Positions 1 to 45,800 of a DNA stretch of 64,000 bases are shown piece after piece; the stretch's first letter is position 1, and each line of letters starts with the position of its first letter. The notes beneath the pieces are model-generated. The model worked only from the letters and a program-made list of their open reading frames with translations, was not told the origin of the DNA and did not search any database. The position numbers and the translations under genes were made by a program. The stretch is from the NCBI GenBank assembly GCA_030248215.1, contig JASANG010000964.1:24039-88038 (forward strand). Reading direction: 5' to 3'. Origin of the DNA: Enoplolaimus lenunculus (Eukaryota; Nematoda; Enoplea; Enoplida; Thoracostomopsidae).

Positions 1-322
1 ATATATATCCAGTACTGCAATTATCCGTTGAATTAAACGTTTATTTCTCTTGTGTCAATAGCTTGAGCGATAACACAAGGTTAAACTTGGGAATGTACTT
101 CCAAAATTTAATTACGCTTTAAAGTTTCAAACTCAAATTATTTGGTCCTGTAGTCATTTATGCGATACAATTAGGGTTAATTGGCATTTATGGGCTCTAA
201 TTAGGGTTTAGGTACTCTATCCGCTTACGGACTCTTATTAGGGATACGGACTCCAATTGATTCGGACTCAAAATGGGGACCCCCTCTTATTACCCCTCCC
301 CCTCTTATTCGTGTCAATACAG
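1..322. mobile_element. Family M element (TA-target MITE), right part, cut by window start
   Basis: The right end reads ...TTATTCGTGTCAATACAG followed by TA, like the ends of the copies at 58280-58724 and 61402-62078. The body matches those copies (TTATCCGTTGAATTAAACGT near 25, GGACTCAAAATGGGGACCCC near 266). TA next to the terminus suggests a Tc1/mariner-type target. No coding capacity is visible. It carries an undisturbed TTAA near 109-112, the site that holds a family P insertion in the copy at 61402-62078. Confidence 0.75.
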
Positions 323-339
323 TACCCAGCTAACCATGC

Positions 340-475
340 TAGGTGGGGCTAAAATCGTCAGGAGGGACATACTAGGGTGTTTGTAGACTTAGAAGCAAGG
401 TTGAAAATTTTATAGGAAGCAAATTTTCCGGGGGGGGGGCTGAGTCCCGCCTCCCTGGCACCTCTTAGCTACGCG
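340..475. repeat. Family F element, degenerate
   Basis: Contains the family F phrases in reverse orientation (AAGCAAGGTTGAAAATTTT, a G-run, GCTACGCGCCCGC), seen more completely at 48620-48783. Ends are eroded. It accounts for the sequence between the family M fragment and the first AGPS exon. Confidence 0.5.
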
Positions 476-672
476 CCCGCTAGTCTTGTTAGTTTTACAA
501 TTTGAAACAAATTTCAAGTGCACAGCACTGCTTTTTAGTTGACGTGAAATGCACTTTTTTATGGTTTAATTCAAGTTGAAATTAAAATTTACCCAATGAA
601 ATTTAAATTTCAAGTATTTAATTTAAATGGATTCAAGTTTGTTTTGACAGTTAAAATATATTTAATTTTCAG

Positions 673-17398
<16,726 letters not shown>

Positions 17399-17484
17399 GA
17401 AATGAATGTGTTAATATTCAAAAATGATTATATTTATAATTGTAAATATATAATGTATAATACATTAATTATTGTGTAATTTTA

Positions 17485-17490
17485 AATAAA
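17485..17490 (+). terminator. Probable polyadenylation signal of AGPS copy 1
   Basis: AATAAA 87 bases after the stop codon. The equivalent place in copy 2 reads AGTAAA, although the rest of the 3' UTR is very similar. Confidence 0.6.
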
Positions 17491-17537
17491 TCATTTCAAA
17501 TTTTGTAAAGACATTTCATATTAACATATTCTAAGCT

Positions 17538-17636
17538 GGCGAAATTGGGCTTGGCGTTGTCCGAGCGATGAAGAACGAACTCGACCCGGACAATATTTTC
17601 GCGTGCGGCAATTTGTACACAGTTTCTAAACTCTAA
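17538..17636 (+). pseudogene. Partial duplicate of the AGPS terminal exon
   Basis: An in-frame stretch encoding GEIGLGVVRAMKNELDPDN, then the same residues as the end of the real terminal exon, including SKL and a stop. It is nearly identical in DNA to the 3' two thirds of the exon at 17262-17398 and lies 140 bases beyond its stop. The first part (VGKARKKWFPGHV) is missing. A possible acceptor CTAAG precedes it, so use as an alternative last exon cannot be excluded, but a tandem-duplication remnant is simpler. Confidence 0.8.
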
Positions 17637-17865
17637 AGATTAAATATTATATTTAAATGAAATAAATTTTGCGATGATATCAGAAAATATAGTATATTCA
17701 ACGTTGAATTGAACGGAAAGAAAACCAAATTAAAGTCCTCGAGCAGGCATCAAATGTATAAAGGCCAAATAGTTTTCCAAGGGGCTGAGCCCCCTGCCCC
17801 CCCCCGGCTTGGCTAGCAGCTTATTGTTCGCGTGCAGTATTATACTTCTATGATGTTGCCAGCCG

Positions 17866-18055
17866 GTAGGCCCATGCAATGATTATGATCAGGGTGTGTT
17901 CCTGCGGGACTGCCATAGAGTAAGCTTAAGCTTTAGACTTATTTTTTTGTTCAGGCTTAGGTGTAAGCATGCTCATACGCGTATAGGCTAACGCTTAGGG
18001 TTAAGTATAGGAATATGCTTGTACAATTACTCCCACGGTCCTGTTCTAAACATTA
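17866..18055. mobile_element. Family A MITE, aged
   Basis: Starts near GGCCCATGCAATGATTATG, contains GGACTGCCATAGAGTAAGC and GGCTTAGGTGTAAGC, and ends near GGTCCTGTTCTAAACATTAG. Termini are eroded. Confidence 0.65.
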
Positions 18056-18167
18056 GAGAAATGGCATTTTGGTAGTAATTGGCTAAAATTTTGCAGCGAA
18101 TTTGTTATTGAACTTGACTTGAAAAATCGTTTATTTATAGCTTACAGAGTTATGCATGACATTACTA

Positions 18168-18332
18168 CACTGCAAAAAATGGTGAGTCAAATTGATTCTC
18201 TCTGAAATAGGCTTTTGAGAACGCACAAACTGAGTCAAATTGATTCTCTCTGAAATAGGCTTTTGAGAACGCACAAACTGAGTCAAATTCGACTCCGCCA
18301 GAGTCAAATTTGACTCGCTGTTTTTTACTGTG
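18168..18332. mobile_element. Family C foldback MITE with internal duplication
   Basis: TA-CACTGCAAAAAATGGTGAG ... TTTTTACTGTG-TA. Inside, a unit of about 48 bases (TTGATTCTCTCTGAAATAGG ... AACTGAGTC) occurs twice in tandem with no difference seen, so the duplication is younger than the element. Confidence 0.75.
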
Positions 18333-19210
18333 TATTAAATTCAGTCATAATTTTCGGTTCGTTTCACCACCATGCATAATATATACTCCGAAATAAATTT
18401 GCGTATACCAGGTAACTTTTTAGTCGCACGAACGAAATAACATTTGTACTAAAATATTAATTGAAACATACGGCAAAATGTGTCAAACGTTTTAATGAAA
18501 TCGTTTTAGAATTGAATTTTTCTAAAACAAATTAGACAAAACAGCCACACCTATTTCCTGAGCTAAGCAGAACATTGAGAAATCGATAATTTTTCGATAA
18601 AAAAACTCGAGAGCGAAGCGAACGAGAAACCAACCGTAATTTTAGTACTAAATACCTGAAACAGGTCATTACACATATATGTGTATGTATGTATGTATGT
18701 ATATATTATGGTTTTTCTAGTTTTCTCACAAAACATACAAATAGCAATTTTAATTTTTAAGTTAATATTTTTAAAATCCACAGTTAAATGTAAGAAAACT
18801 AGCCGCCAACACAGCGGGTATATCGGGTATATTCCCAAAACCTAAAAAAATTATTGCATTGGTTAGAAAAATGTGGACGGCTTAAGGTACCAGCTGTTAT
18901 TGGTATCTCTCGCCCATAAGTCTTCGGTCGTAATAATCATTCTTTTTGACGTTATACCCATCCGAAACCAAATACGAACTGTGTTGCATGAGGTGCGAAG
19001 CGAAACGTTTATTTTCTTTAAGTAGTGTTTCAAGCAATATATGTGTGTTAAAATTGACAAAAATTGTATATCTTTTATTTCAAAACAATAACTTTAACTG
19101 ACTAAAATGTAAACTTTATTTTATTTTAAATTTTTTCGTACAAAAAATATGGACGTTTTTCCGATTTGTTAAACTCAAGTCGCATCTGGATGCTGAGGAT
19201 TGAACTTTTT

Positions 19211-19608
19211 TGGTATATGTTTACTTTTAGGGCCGTCCTGGTTTCTGGCGGGTCTGTAAAAGAGTACGCTTTCATTCTAGACTACATTTTTACTTAGGCT
19301 TAGGCTATAAGTATACTATTGCAACGCTTAGACTTTGAGGCTTAGGCCGTACGGGCCAAAGTAAAGAACAGGGGCGGAACAGTATTATAAGCATATTCTT
19401 ATGCCTAAGCCTAAGCGTAAACCTAAGCGTAAGTATGAGCATATTTCTACGCCTAAGTGTAAGCCTAAGTCGAAGTCAAGCAAAAAAATTAATTTAAAGC
19501 TTAATCTTACTCTTCTAGTCCGACAGAAAAACGTTCCGCCCCTGATCTTTACATGGGCAGGAATACGCTTATTCTACTGTTAATACTACCCTAAAGCTAA
19601 CATCGGCC
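19211..19608. mobile_element. Family B MITE split by a family A insertion
   Basis: Left part 19211-19353 starts near TATATGTTTACTTTTAGGG and carries the B phrase CCTGGTTTCTGGCGGGTCT. The right part after 19558 completes it (GGAATACGCTTATTCTACTG ... CTAACATCGGCC). The break is filled by the A element at 19354-19558. Confidence 0.75.
19354..19558. mobile_element. Family A MITE nested in family B
   Basis: GGCCAAAGTAAAGAACAGG at the left, CCTGATCTTTACATGGGC at the right, CCTAAGC hexamers inside. The B sequence continues on both sides, with a GGAATACG-like octamer at the joints (degenerate on the left). Confidence 0.8.
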
Positions 19609-20312
19609 GATCATTTACACGTGTTGCAATATAAAACCGTGTATTTGGTTTGCATTGCATATATACAATATGAAGTAGTTGGCAAACAAACTTTGCGATT
19701 ATCTATTGAAATTTTGGACGCATAAATTCTCCAAGAAATTAATATTTGACTATTACACTTTTATGATGTTTTGTTTCTAAAGAGACCATTTTTGACCTAC
19801 CATTTGAAAACTTAAACTTAAATTATAGCTTAACTAAACTTAAATGTGAACTTAAGTAAAAGTTAAATGGCTCGACGGATAAACTAAACTATAATTTTAA
19901 GCTTAATTTAAACTAACATATTTTTAAGTTTACGGCGAGCTTAAGCTGAACTTATTTTTGATTTAAAAGATATGAAAGCTGCTCAGAATCTCAGAAACTG
20001 TGGCCAGATTCGCTTAAGCATAAATCGAGTTAGTTTAAGCTTTTAAAGAGTACCGATGTGCTGCTCGTTCAGATCAACCATTTTCAACATAGAGTATGTA
20101 TACAGTTAAGAGCAACATTAAGCTAACCGTCAACGTGAATGTACTGGGCAATGTTTTACAATTACGCGTATGTGTAGTACCAAATCTCCATAAGACGTAA
20201 GGCACCCTGTGACGTTCGAGAAATGTGGTAAATTTCAGGATAACGTTTATTACTAAAATGTCTTAAATTGTGAAAAATTAAAAACTTATATTTTTGGTAA
20301 AACTACCCACAG

Positions 20313-37581
<17,269 letters not shown>

Positions 37582-38355
37582 GAAATGAATGTCTTAAAAT
37601 TCAAAAATGTTTATATTTATAATTGTAAATATATAATGTATAATACTTGTATAATTTTAAGTAAAACATTTCAAATTTTGTAAAGACACTTCATATTAAT
37701 ATATTCTGATTAAAATATTGCAGATAATAGAACACTGTTCTTTATTGACATCGTTGCATTAATTGTGTGAATGCTAATAGGTGATTTTTTAAACAAAGTA
37801 TGCAATAATGTGCAAAATTTTCAACCTTGCTTGTAAGTCATTGAAAACCGACTAAAAACGCAAACAGCGTCATTTTTGGATTATTTTTATGACGACATAT
37901 GACCTGACCGTAAACAGCAATCACACAAAATAACATTTCTTGTTGCACTGTTAACTAAATTTTAGTATCCGTCAGATATATAAAACAACGATTATTGTCT
38001 ACTTTACCACAAATCAGGCCTCGATTGTTTCGGTTGATTTTCAATACAAAAATCTGGAAAATAAACAAAATGCGACAAACAAGGGATATTTAAAAAATAT
38101 AATTTACCAAATTTTGTCAGCTTAAAAGCTTTGATTAATAGTTGACGTAGCTGTAATATTCAGTATCAATTAAAACGTTAATTATTCTCAGTAAAACATC
38201 AGTGCTTGATGCTGAAAAAATAAAAACGCAAAAAGTTATAAAATGCTAAATATCTGCCAGGTATACTTGGTTCCAATGGACGCCACCGAATGCTTACAAA
38301 CGTACAAGGTGTGATGTCGTTAATTCAGACCAATAATGGAGAGTCAAGGTTGGAC

Positions 38356-38550
38356 CAATCCATAGAACAGGGCCGTAATAGTAGTATAAGCATTTTTAAG
38401 CGTAAGTGGTAAGCCTAAACCAAAACGTAAACGTGAGCTGATGTCAAAACCTAAACCCAAGCCTGAGCAAAACAATTAGTGGATAACTTAAACTTATTCT
38501 ATTGCGTCCCGCAGAAAAACGATCTGCCCGTGATCTTTACATGGACCTAA
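38356..38550. mobile_element. Family A MITE, aged
   Basis: CCATAGAACAGGGCCGTAAT at the left and CCGTGATCTTTACATGGACC at the right, with AAGCCTAAACC core. Confidence 0.65.
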
Positions 38551-38626
38551 ATTGGCAAATAAGCTGCTAACAATATGCTTGGTTTTAAAATGGTTTAATT
38601 AGCCTAATCCTGACTTTTTATCTGTT

Positions 38627-39060
38627 GGCCCATGTATAAATCATGGGCGGTTCGTTTTCCGTAGGACTGTAATTGAGTAAGAGTAGGCTTTAGTCTATCG
38701 TTGCTTAGGCAACGGATTAGGCTTAGCTGGCCAATGTAAAGAACAGTGGTGAAACAGTATTATATATAATCATATTCCTAAGACTAAGCCTAAGCGTAAG
38801 AATGAGTATATTCCTAAGCCTTAGCCTATTAAGCGTAAGAATGAGCGTATTCCTAAGCCTGAGCCAAAGCCAAGCGGAAAAATTAGTCTACTTCTTAAGC
38901 TTACTCTGTTGCAGATCTTGAGAAAAACGTTCCGCCCCTGATTTTTACATGGGCCGGCTTTTAGATTTAGGCTGATCCTTACGCTTAGGCTTAAGCTTAG
39001 GCTTATACTTAGAAACATACTTTTATGCTACTGTTATGACCCTGTTCTGTACATTGACCC
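38627..39060. mobile_element. Family A MITE (outer) interrupted by another
   Basis: GGCCCATGTATAAATCATGG at the left and CTGTTCTGTACATTGACCC at the right. A second complete A element fills 38729-38955. The right terminus may be read as coding sequence on the minus strand (see 39023-39216). Confidence 0.8.
38729..38955. mobile_element. Family A MITE (inner)
   Basis: GGCCAATGTAAAGAACAGTG ... CCTGATTTTTACATGGGCC in the middle of the outer copy. The nested position shows that the family moved in at least two rounds. Confidence 0.85.
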
Positions 39061-39216
39061 ATCTGTCTAAAAACCAATGTAAATTCTGCTTACTCGAGAT
39101 GAGTATTATGATGGTAGCAAAACTAAACAACAAAGCCGCAGCGATCAAAGGAAAAATGATGGTTATCGAATGATGAAAACACGTCCCGTGAATTTCAATA
39201 CGTTTGTTGTTGCATT
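39023..39216 (-). CDS. Possible alternative last exon with transmembrane segment
   Basis: On the minus strand, acceptor TAGTTTCAG at 39217 is followed by 64 codons: a Cys-containing stretch, then a hydrophobic span (SITIIFPLIAAALLFSF and on to IIILI) that would cross a membrane, then a short basic tail and stop. The phase fits a donor GTTTGT inside the Thr-rich exon (exon end 39885). That would replace the short SLFFFIL tail by a membrane anchor. The last 11 codons and the stop lie in the right terminus of the family A element ending at 39060. This is inference from frame and phase only. Confidence 0.4.
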
Positions 39217-39422
39217 CTGAAACTATTTGAACAATATATGTAATAGGTTGAAAAATGAAAACTAATTGAAATTTTGTGACCGATTGAGGGGATATAAGCA
39301 TATTCTTAAGCCTTTAGCCGACGCCACAGCTTAAGAATTCGCTTATATATAAGTCTAAGCTTAAGCCTAAGAAAAAATTTAGTCTAAAACTTAACTTACG
39401 CTATTACGGTTGCCAAACCCTT

Positions 39423-39748
39423 ATTTGTCTTGAATCAAAAGCTTGAGCATAATGCAAGGTTATACTTAGGAATGTAGTCTTGTATCAAAAGATTACACGA
39501 TAATACATTGATATATTTAGGATTGTGCTTTCAAAACTTAAGTATACCTTAATGTTTCGAAATCAACTTTACTTGGGCCTGGACATATTTTATGCACTAC
39601 AATTAAGAACAAATAATATTAATGGACTCTAATTAGGATTTCCGGACTCTATCCACGTACGGGCTATTACTAGGGACACAGACTTTTATTGATTGGGACT
39701 CAAAAATGGCACCGCCGCTTATTACACCTTCTTATTTGGGTCGCTGCA
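39423..39748. mobile_element. Family M element, left end missing
   Basis: M core (GGTTATACTTAGGAATGTAG, GGGACTCAAAAATGGCACC) and right end CTTATTTGGGTCGCTGCAG-TA. The opening part contains a short internal repeat of TTGTCTTGAATCAAAAGC. Confidence 0.65.
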
Positions 39749-39818
39749 GTATGTATAATATTAGCAATCTAATTTTTAAAAATTTAAGTTCAAGAAATGT
39801 CATAGCTACGTATTTAAG

Positions 39819-39824
39819 TTTATT
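39819..39824 (-). terminator. Probable polyadenylation signal of the lectin-like gene
   Basis: AATAAA on the minus strand 38 bases past the stop codon at 39862-39864. Confidence 0.5.
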
Positions 39825-39861
39825 TCAAAATTTACAATTAATTTAAAGTAAACGGACAGAA

Positions 39862-42800
39862 CTAAAGGATAAAGAAGAACAAACTTCTGATATTTGACGG
39901 GCTGTTAAGATCAACGCCACTCAGTGATTGTTCAGAAGCTATTGCATCGCTTGATGGTACATCGCTACCTGTTGCCACCAATGTTGTTGTTGTTGCAGTT
40001 GTTGTTGTTGCGACCGCAGTTGTTGTTGTAGTCGAAGTTCCTAAAATAATATATATGTATATATTTCATTTTAAAGATTTTTATAAATAAGTTTGGTCAC
40101 ATTTTGGGCGATTTAAACGTCAATTGTAGGCTAAAACGAGTTTGAGTTCCCTCTTTCGGTTGTCTTTATTTTGGTAAATGTCGATTATAATTCAGTAATT
40201 AATATCCAAAACGTAAACTTTAACCGCTAAATTATAATTAAAAAATCAGTTCCTAATCTGACAACTGCTTGTGATAAAAAACATGTAAAATTTTTTTTTT
40301 CTTCCAAATAAATTGGCCCATGTATAGGTCAGGGGCGGATCATTTTTCCGCAGGACTGTAATAAAGCAAACTTAAGCTTTAGACTCTGTTTTGCTTAAGA
40401 TCAGGTTAGGCTTTTGTATGTAGGCTTATCCGTACGCTTAGGCTTAGGTTTAGAAATAAGCTTTTACTACTGTTAATACGGCGTTGTTCTTTACATTGGC
40501 CAATCAGTTTGAGACTCCGCGTTGGAAAATCTGCGATCCGCCTGTGCAGTGACTGCTGTCCCTCAAAATTGGAGATGACTGTAACAAAATTAGCTAAAAT
40601 AAACATGAATCCGTAGAGTAGCAAATTTTAGTTTTGATTGCCGATTTACAAGTCTGAAATTGCATTTAATGACAAGATTTTGTAATTTTCATTTTCGATA
40701 ATTTGAAGCATCCAGCTTACAATATCACACGCCACAAGATAAGTTGGCTTAAACCTACACTCAAAAAAGTATTTCTGATTTTATTCAGAAAACGATTTTC
40801 TGTGGCAAATCTGAAATGTATTTCTGATATTTAAAACAATTTTTCTAAAAATATCTAGAAAACGTGTATTTTCATACTTTATTTCAAAACTGTTTTGAAA
40901 ACTTTTCTGTTATAACTGAAATACTTTTCAAGTGCACCTTGCTAAGCATATTACTATGAATGTAAGAAATTTTTTCTTAAATATCTGAAATATTATTTTT
41001 AGTGTATTTCTTCGTACCTAAACATTGTGGAATTTCGTCATTCCATGTGCCATTTTTCTGACATATACATGACGTTTGGTCTTCAAACGAAATATTGAAC
41101 CCTGGATTGCACTTGAAGCTTGCTTGCGTCCCATAAACATACGGCGCTGCGTTTGAATACGTGACTTGTCCGTTTGCCAACGAAATAGCGTTGCATTCGT
41201 TTAAACAGTCAAGTTCTGAAACAATTAATTAATTTAAAAAAGTTTTTTTTAATTGTAATGTTTTTCCGTGAATTTATTTTAACTGGCGTATTTTTGATTG
41301 CTTGTTGTGTGAGAACATTTTTTCGTTGATTTAAATATAATAACCCGGTTAGCAAAAAGTTTGAAATTTTATAGCTTATAAAGGGAATGGTAGTAAAATG
41401 ATTGAATTTGCTATCAGTTTAAGGCTTGGACAAATTGTTTGGAGACGCCAACACCATAAAAATGCACAATATCCAAAGAGGAAAAGATTTTGATATTGAA
41501 AATTTATGCGTTTAAGAAATACTTGTATATATACCAGTCAGCCGGTTTTGCGCAATGCGCAAAAGTTAGTAAATGCACAAAAAATAGCATGCAGATTTTC
41601 TTTTCATAGAACAATCATGTTTATTCTCAAAGAATTCGTTGCAAGCAAAGTACTGCTGGAAAATTGCCAAAAATACATATGTGGCGGATTCCAGCTTTAA
41701 AGTATAGATTCATATATATATAGACACGGTAGTGTTTCCTATAATATGTTTCGTACAAACTTTTTGCTACAGGTTTTTGGCCAAAATTTTTAAAATAACG
41801 AATAAATACAAATTTATTTTGATCTTCTTGTGTTTATTAAAGTGAAAGTTGTTTCAATTCCGTCTTCGACAAATCTTAGCGACTTTTCGCACTGATCGTT
41901 TATTTCTTTGTCAAAGTTTCACTTTTGTGGGATGAGAAAACAGTCGTTAGTAAATGTTAGATACCTTTTTCACAGGCCACATGATAACTGCTATTGCAAA
42001 TAGTGTTTTGACCAACATTCGTTGACAATTCACCGCGTAATATAATGCAATCGTGGTCAGACTCAGAGCTAAATGTACTGTCTAAAACAATTTAAAAAAT
42101 GGACGTATTTTAAGCTAAAATGAACTATTGCGCTGGATTGTAAACCGAAATGAATATATTAATTTTTTGTTGTGGATCGTATTACAGGTGACTGTTTCGT
42201 CATGTTAGCAAACAATTCAGTGTTATTTAACAAACTACGCTATTTTTCTTAGAAATATTCTTTAAACTTAAGCAAAATATATTGGTGATATTCGCGAATG
42301 ACTCGAAACAGATAATGGCTGGGTTTCTGAAATATTACTTAAGTATTTACTTAAATTATGCTTAAGTAGTTGCTTAAGTCGCCGATATAAAGCAAGTACT
42401 GAAATTTTCGAGCACAACCAAAGAAACATCAAATATCAGCCATTGCTATGACAAGGAACTAATAGTTTTACTTTATATTAAGGAGGCATGTTTAGTCTAC
42501 AATTTCAATTAGACCAAGGTTAGCATGCCTGAACGGTTATTTTGTAGTATATCAAATTTAGTCGGTGATTTAAGTATTTATCTAACTTAAGTCCGCTTTT
42601 AAAACGGCAAAATTATGTTAAGAAATTACTTAGCATGTTCTTAAGTACTAAGTGTACTTAAGTAGGGTTTCGGAAACCCAGTCAATGTTAATTCGCTGCC
42701 AAATGCGAGCTTATGTTATATATTAGTAGATATTTCGTTAAACACAAACCCGTGGTATGAATTCAATCCTGGGAACGCTTTCCTTCATTAAATTTTCCTT

Positions 42801-45800
42801 GAAATTCTATTTTTGTACTTAACGTGAACTGATTGGGTAGCGTTCAGCACCCCTGAAAACATTTTGGCCCCCTAGTAAATTTTCAACATGCTTGTAAGTC
42901 ACCAAAAACCCATTGTATGCCCCTCCTGGAAACCTTTTAGCCCTCCTCTAGCAATATGTGCTGGCTACGTGCCTGTATTTAGGAACGTTCAAAATAATAT
43001 AAACAGGTCATTTACCATTCTTAATCTAATGAACGTGTGAACAAATCTTTACCAGTGTGCTGGATAATTTCAACAAGCAGTAAGCGAGCTAGAAGCCAAA
43101 CACAATTTTAGTTAATTTTGGTCCAAATTTAGTATGCAGTGAACACTAGAAACGTGAATTAGTAAAATTCTTCATTCTTAAACTTTCGAGGTAACAATAT
43201 TGACTACCATTCTCGGTCGCTATACATTTGATGGCATCTGGCGTCGTCCAATCACCACACGATATTGTACGCGACCTTACGTACTATACCATATGATGAC
43301 GGAGGATGACGCACGGCGCTGGGACGGACGGCGTCCGAACTGTGACCAACGGCGCCGGGCAGGCTGCCCTACAATTGTAGCGCCATTCAAAGGGGGAAAA
43401 CATTACTTGATCTGAAAAATATTTAAAGTAAATCACATACAACTTTCATTATAATATTGTATTTATGTCGGTTTTCTTACTTGTTACAGCAGCTAAATAC
43501 GTGTCGCCAATATTGACACTCGTCTCTGCGTCAACTGTGTCAAAAATGACAAAATTTGTCAAATTCTCTGATGTTCCATACGGTTTTCGGCCGTTTCCAT
43601 AAAAGTGACAAGAACTCGCAGTTGGTGACTCGAGCTTGCATCCTTGAAGCTGAAATGGTCATAAATATTAAAGCGATCGTACTGTATTGACCCGATTAAA
43701 AACGGGGTAGTAACAGGTGGACGTGGTCTCCATTTCGAGTCCAATCAATAGAAATCTGTATCCCTAATTAAAGTCCGTTAATAGATATGATCCATTAAAT
43801 ACATTCTAGTTGTGTACTGTATTGACCCGATTAAAAAGGGGTAATAATAAGGGGACGGGGTCCCCATTTTGAGTCCCAATTAATAGCAATCTGTATCCCT
43901 ATAATTAGAGTCCGTTAATGAATAGGATCCGATTATAAGTCTCAATTAGACTTCACGAAACAGAACGAACCAGAACAACGGCGTAGACGGCTCAAATATG
44001 TAACAAACGTTGATTGAAGCCATATTAATAAATCTATTCTAGAAAAAAGATTTATGGAATTGGCAATCAACAAAACTGCTTTGGAGCAAGTCAGATCTGA
44101 ACAAAAACCGAAAATTCAAAAGAAAGTTTTTTAGTCCAACTAACAAGCGGTGAATTAAAAATAAATTACAGTCCGCAACCGAATAACAGGGTGAACGCTC
44201 TGCAGAAGCAAAATGAATATCATTTGGAAAATGTTTTCCATTTAGAATTTTTTGAAAAAACAGCACTCTAAAACGGCTTTAGAATAACTTTTTGAAACCT
44301 ACACTGCAAAAGATGATGAGTAAATTTGACTCTTGAAAATAGGCTCTACTGGACTACACAATCTGAGTCAAATTCGACTCCGCCAGAGTCAAACGTGCGA
44401 CTCAGTGAGTCGAATTTCACTCTGGCGGAGTCGAATTTGACTCAGTTTGTGTAGTCCCGTAGAGTCTATTTCGGAAAGAGTCAATTTGACACACTATTTT
44501 TACCGTGCATTATTATTTTCTCGCTTTATTATTTTCTCGCTTGTTACGCTTTTGAGGTTATATACCGTCGCAAAATAAAATCGTAGCGGCTATCAAAATT
44601 AATAAATTTTCTAGCTTAAAATAATTATATATCAGTTGCCACCTGTTGATCCCGTGTTTATTCCTTCAACCAAATACAAGAACTGAAAATTGAAATTTGG
44701 TAACACATTTAAATTCTGCAATTTTAGTAAATTTTGACTGCAGTACAGTGCAATACTATATTAGCTAATTGACAAATAATATAATTGATACATAACACAG
44801 CAAATTTGAAGTACAACAACCAAGAGCGAATGATTATCAAGAGTGTGCACCTGGATACATTCTGTGTAGAAAAGATTGCATGCAGTACATGATGTATTTA
44901 TGGCCTACTCCCCACTTTCTAAAGTAAAATTTGCCGTCAATTCAGCAAAACGTCATGTTATTTTGCTTGAAATGCTAATTCTTTTAAATTTTAACGGAAC
45001 GGCAACAATCATGTTTCAGTTATTCCAGGTGTGATGCATGCGGCTTAAGTCCCGCCGTTGGGTCAAAACAAACCGGCTGTGGCACATTTTGTGTCATATG
45101 AACACCATTTTAGTGCATACTCTGGTGTAAGGATGATTCATTCACTCTTGAACTGCAACAATTAAATTAATATTGTTAAATTAGTTCAAGTATTAAAGTA
45201 AAAAAACACATACTTATACTTCTTAATGAACAAGGGCCGTAGCCAGGGCCGGAACAGCCTCCCCCCGTATCACCGTTTGGATGGGAGGTACCCCAACCAG
45301 GAGCCCGAGCCTAACCAGATTTTAAACTTAAAATATTAATGCCAGATGCCAAACGAGTTGTGTTGGGATATGTGCTTGATTTCGCTTGTGAGGATCAAAA
45401 TTTTGGCCAATGTTGCTTTACGGGGTGTCCAGGTTTCTGGTGGGTCCATTAAATAGTAGGTTTCGATTCTGGATTACACATTTAGCTCTGGCTTAGGCTT
45501 ATGCTTTCAGAAGGATTACGCTTATGAACATATTTTTGCAACGATTAGGCTTAGGCTTAGGAATACGCTTAATATACTGTTACGCTCCTAACATTGGCCA
45601 AAATTTTTATAAGACGCTAGCCAGGTGCCTTATTTTTGGCTCCAGGACCCTAGTAAACTTTACCGTTGCCAAATGATTGATTGCACTAATGGCTGCGGCG
45701 TCTCTAACTGACATCAGCGTGCTTGCACGAGCTTCGTTGCACGCTGCGATACCGGATTGCCAATTGTTCATTGCCGAAAATGAAAAATAACAATAATTGC

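Larger units (their letters stand above)
17637..20312. other. Spacer between AGPS copies: repeats, no gene seen
   Basis: Holds a family F-like scrap near 17745-17825, family A (17866-18055), family C (18168-18332), a short (TG)n/(ATGT)n run near 18675-18705, a nested A-in-B element (19211-19608) and an AT-rich stretch of CTTAAACTTAAA-like units at about 19805-20060. No promoter element for copy 2 is recognisable. Confidence 0.6.
37582..39861. other. Spacer between AGPS-2 and the minus-strand gene
   Basis: The first 130 bases are the AGPS-2 3' UTR, closely similar to that of copy 1. The middle (about 37740-38330) is AT-rich with nothing recognised. The rest is family A and M elements and a possible alternative exon of the minus-strand gene. 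Confidence 0.6.
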
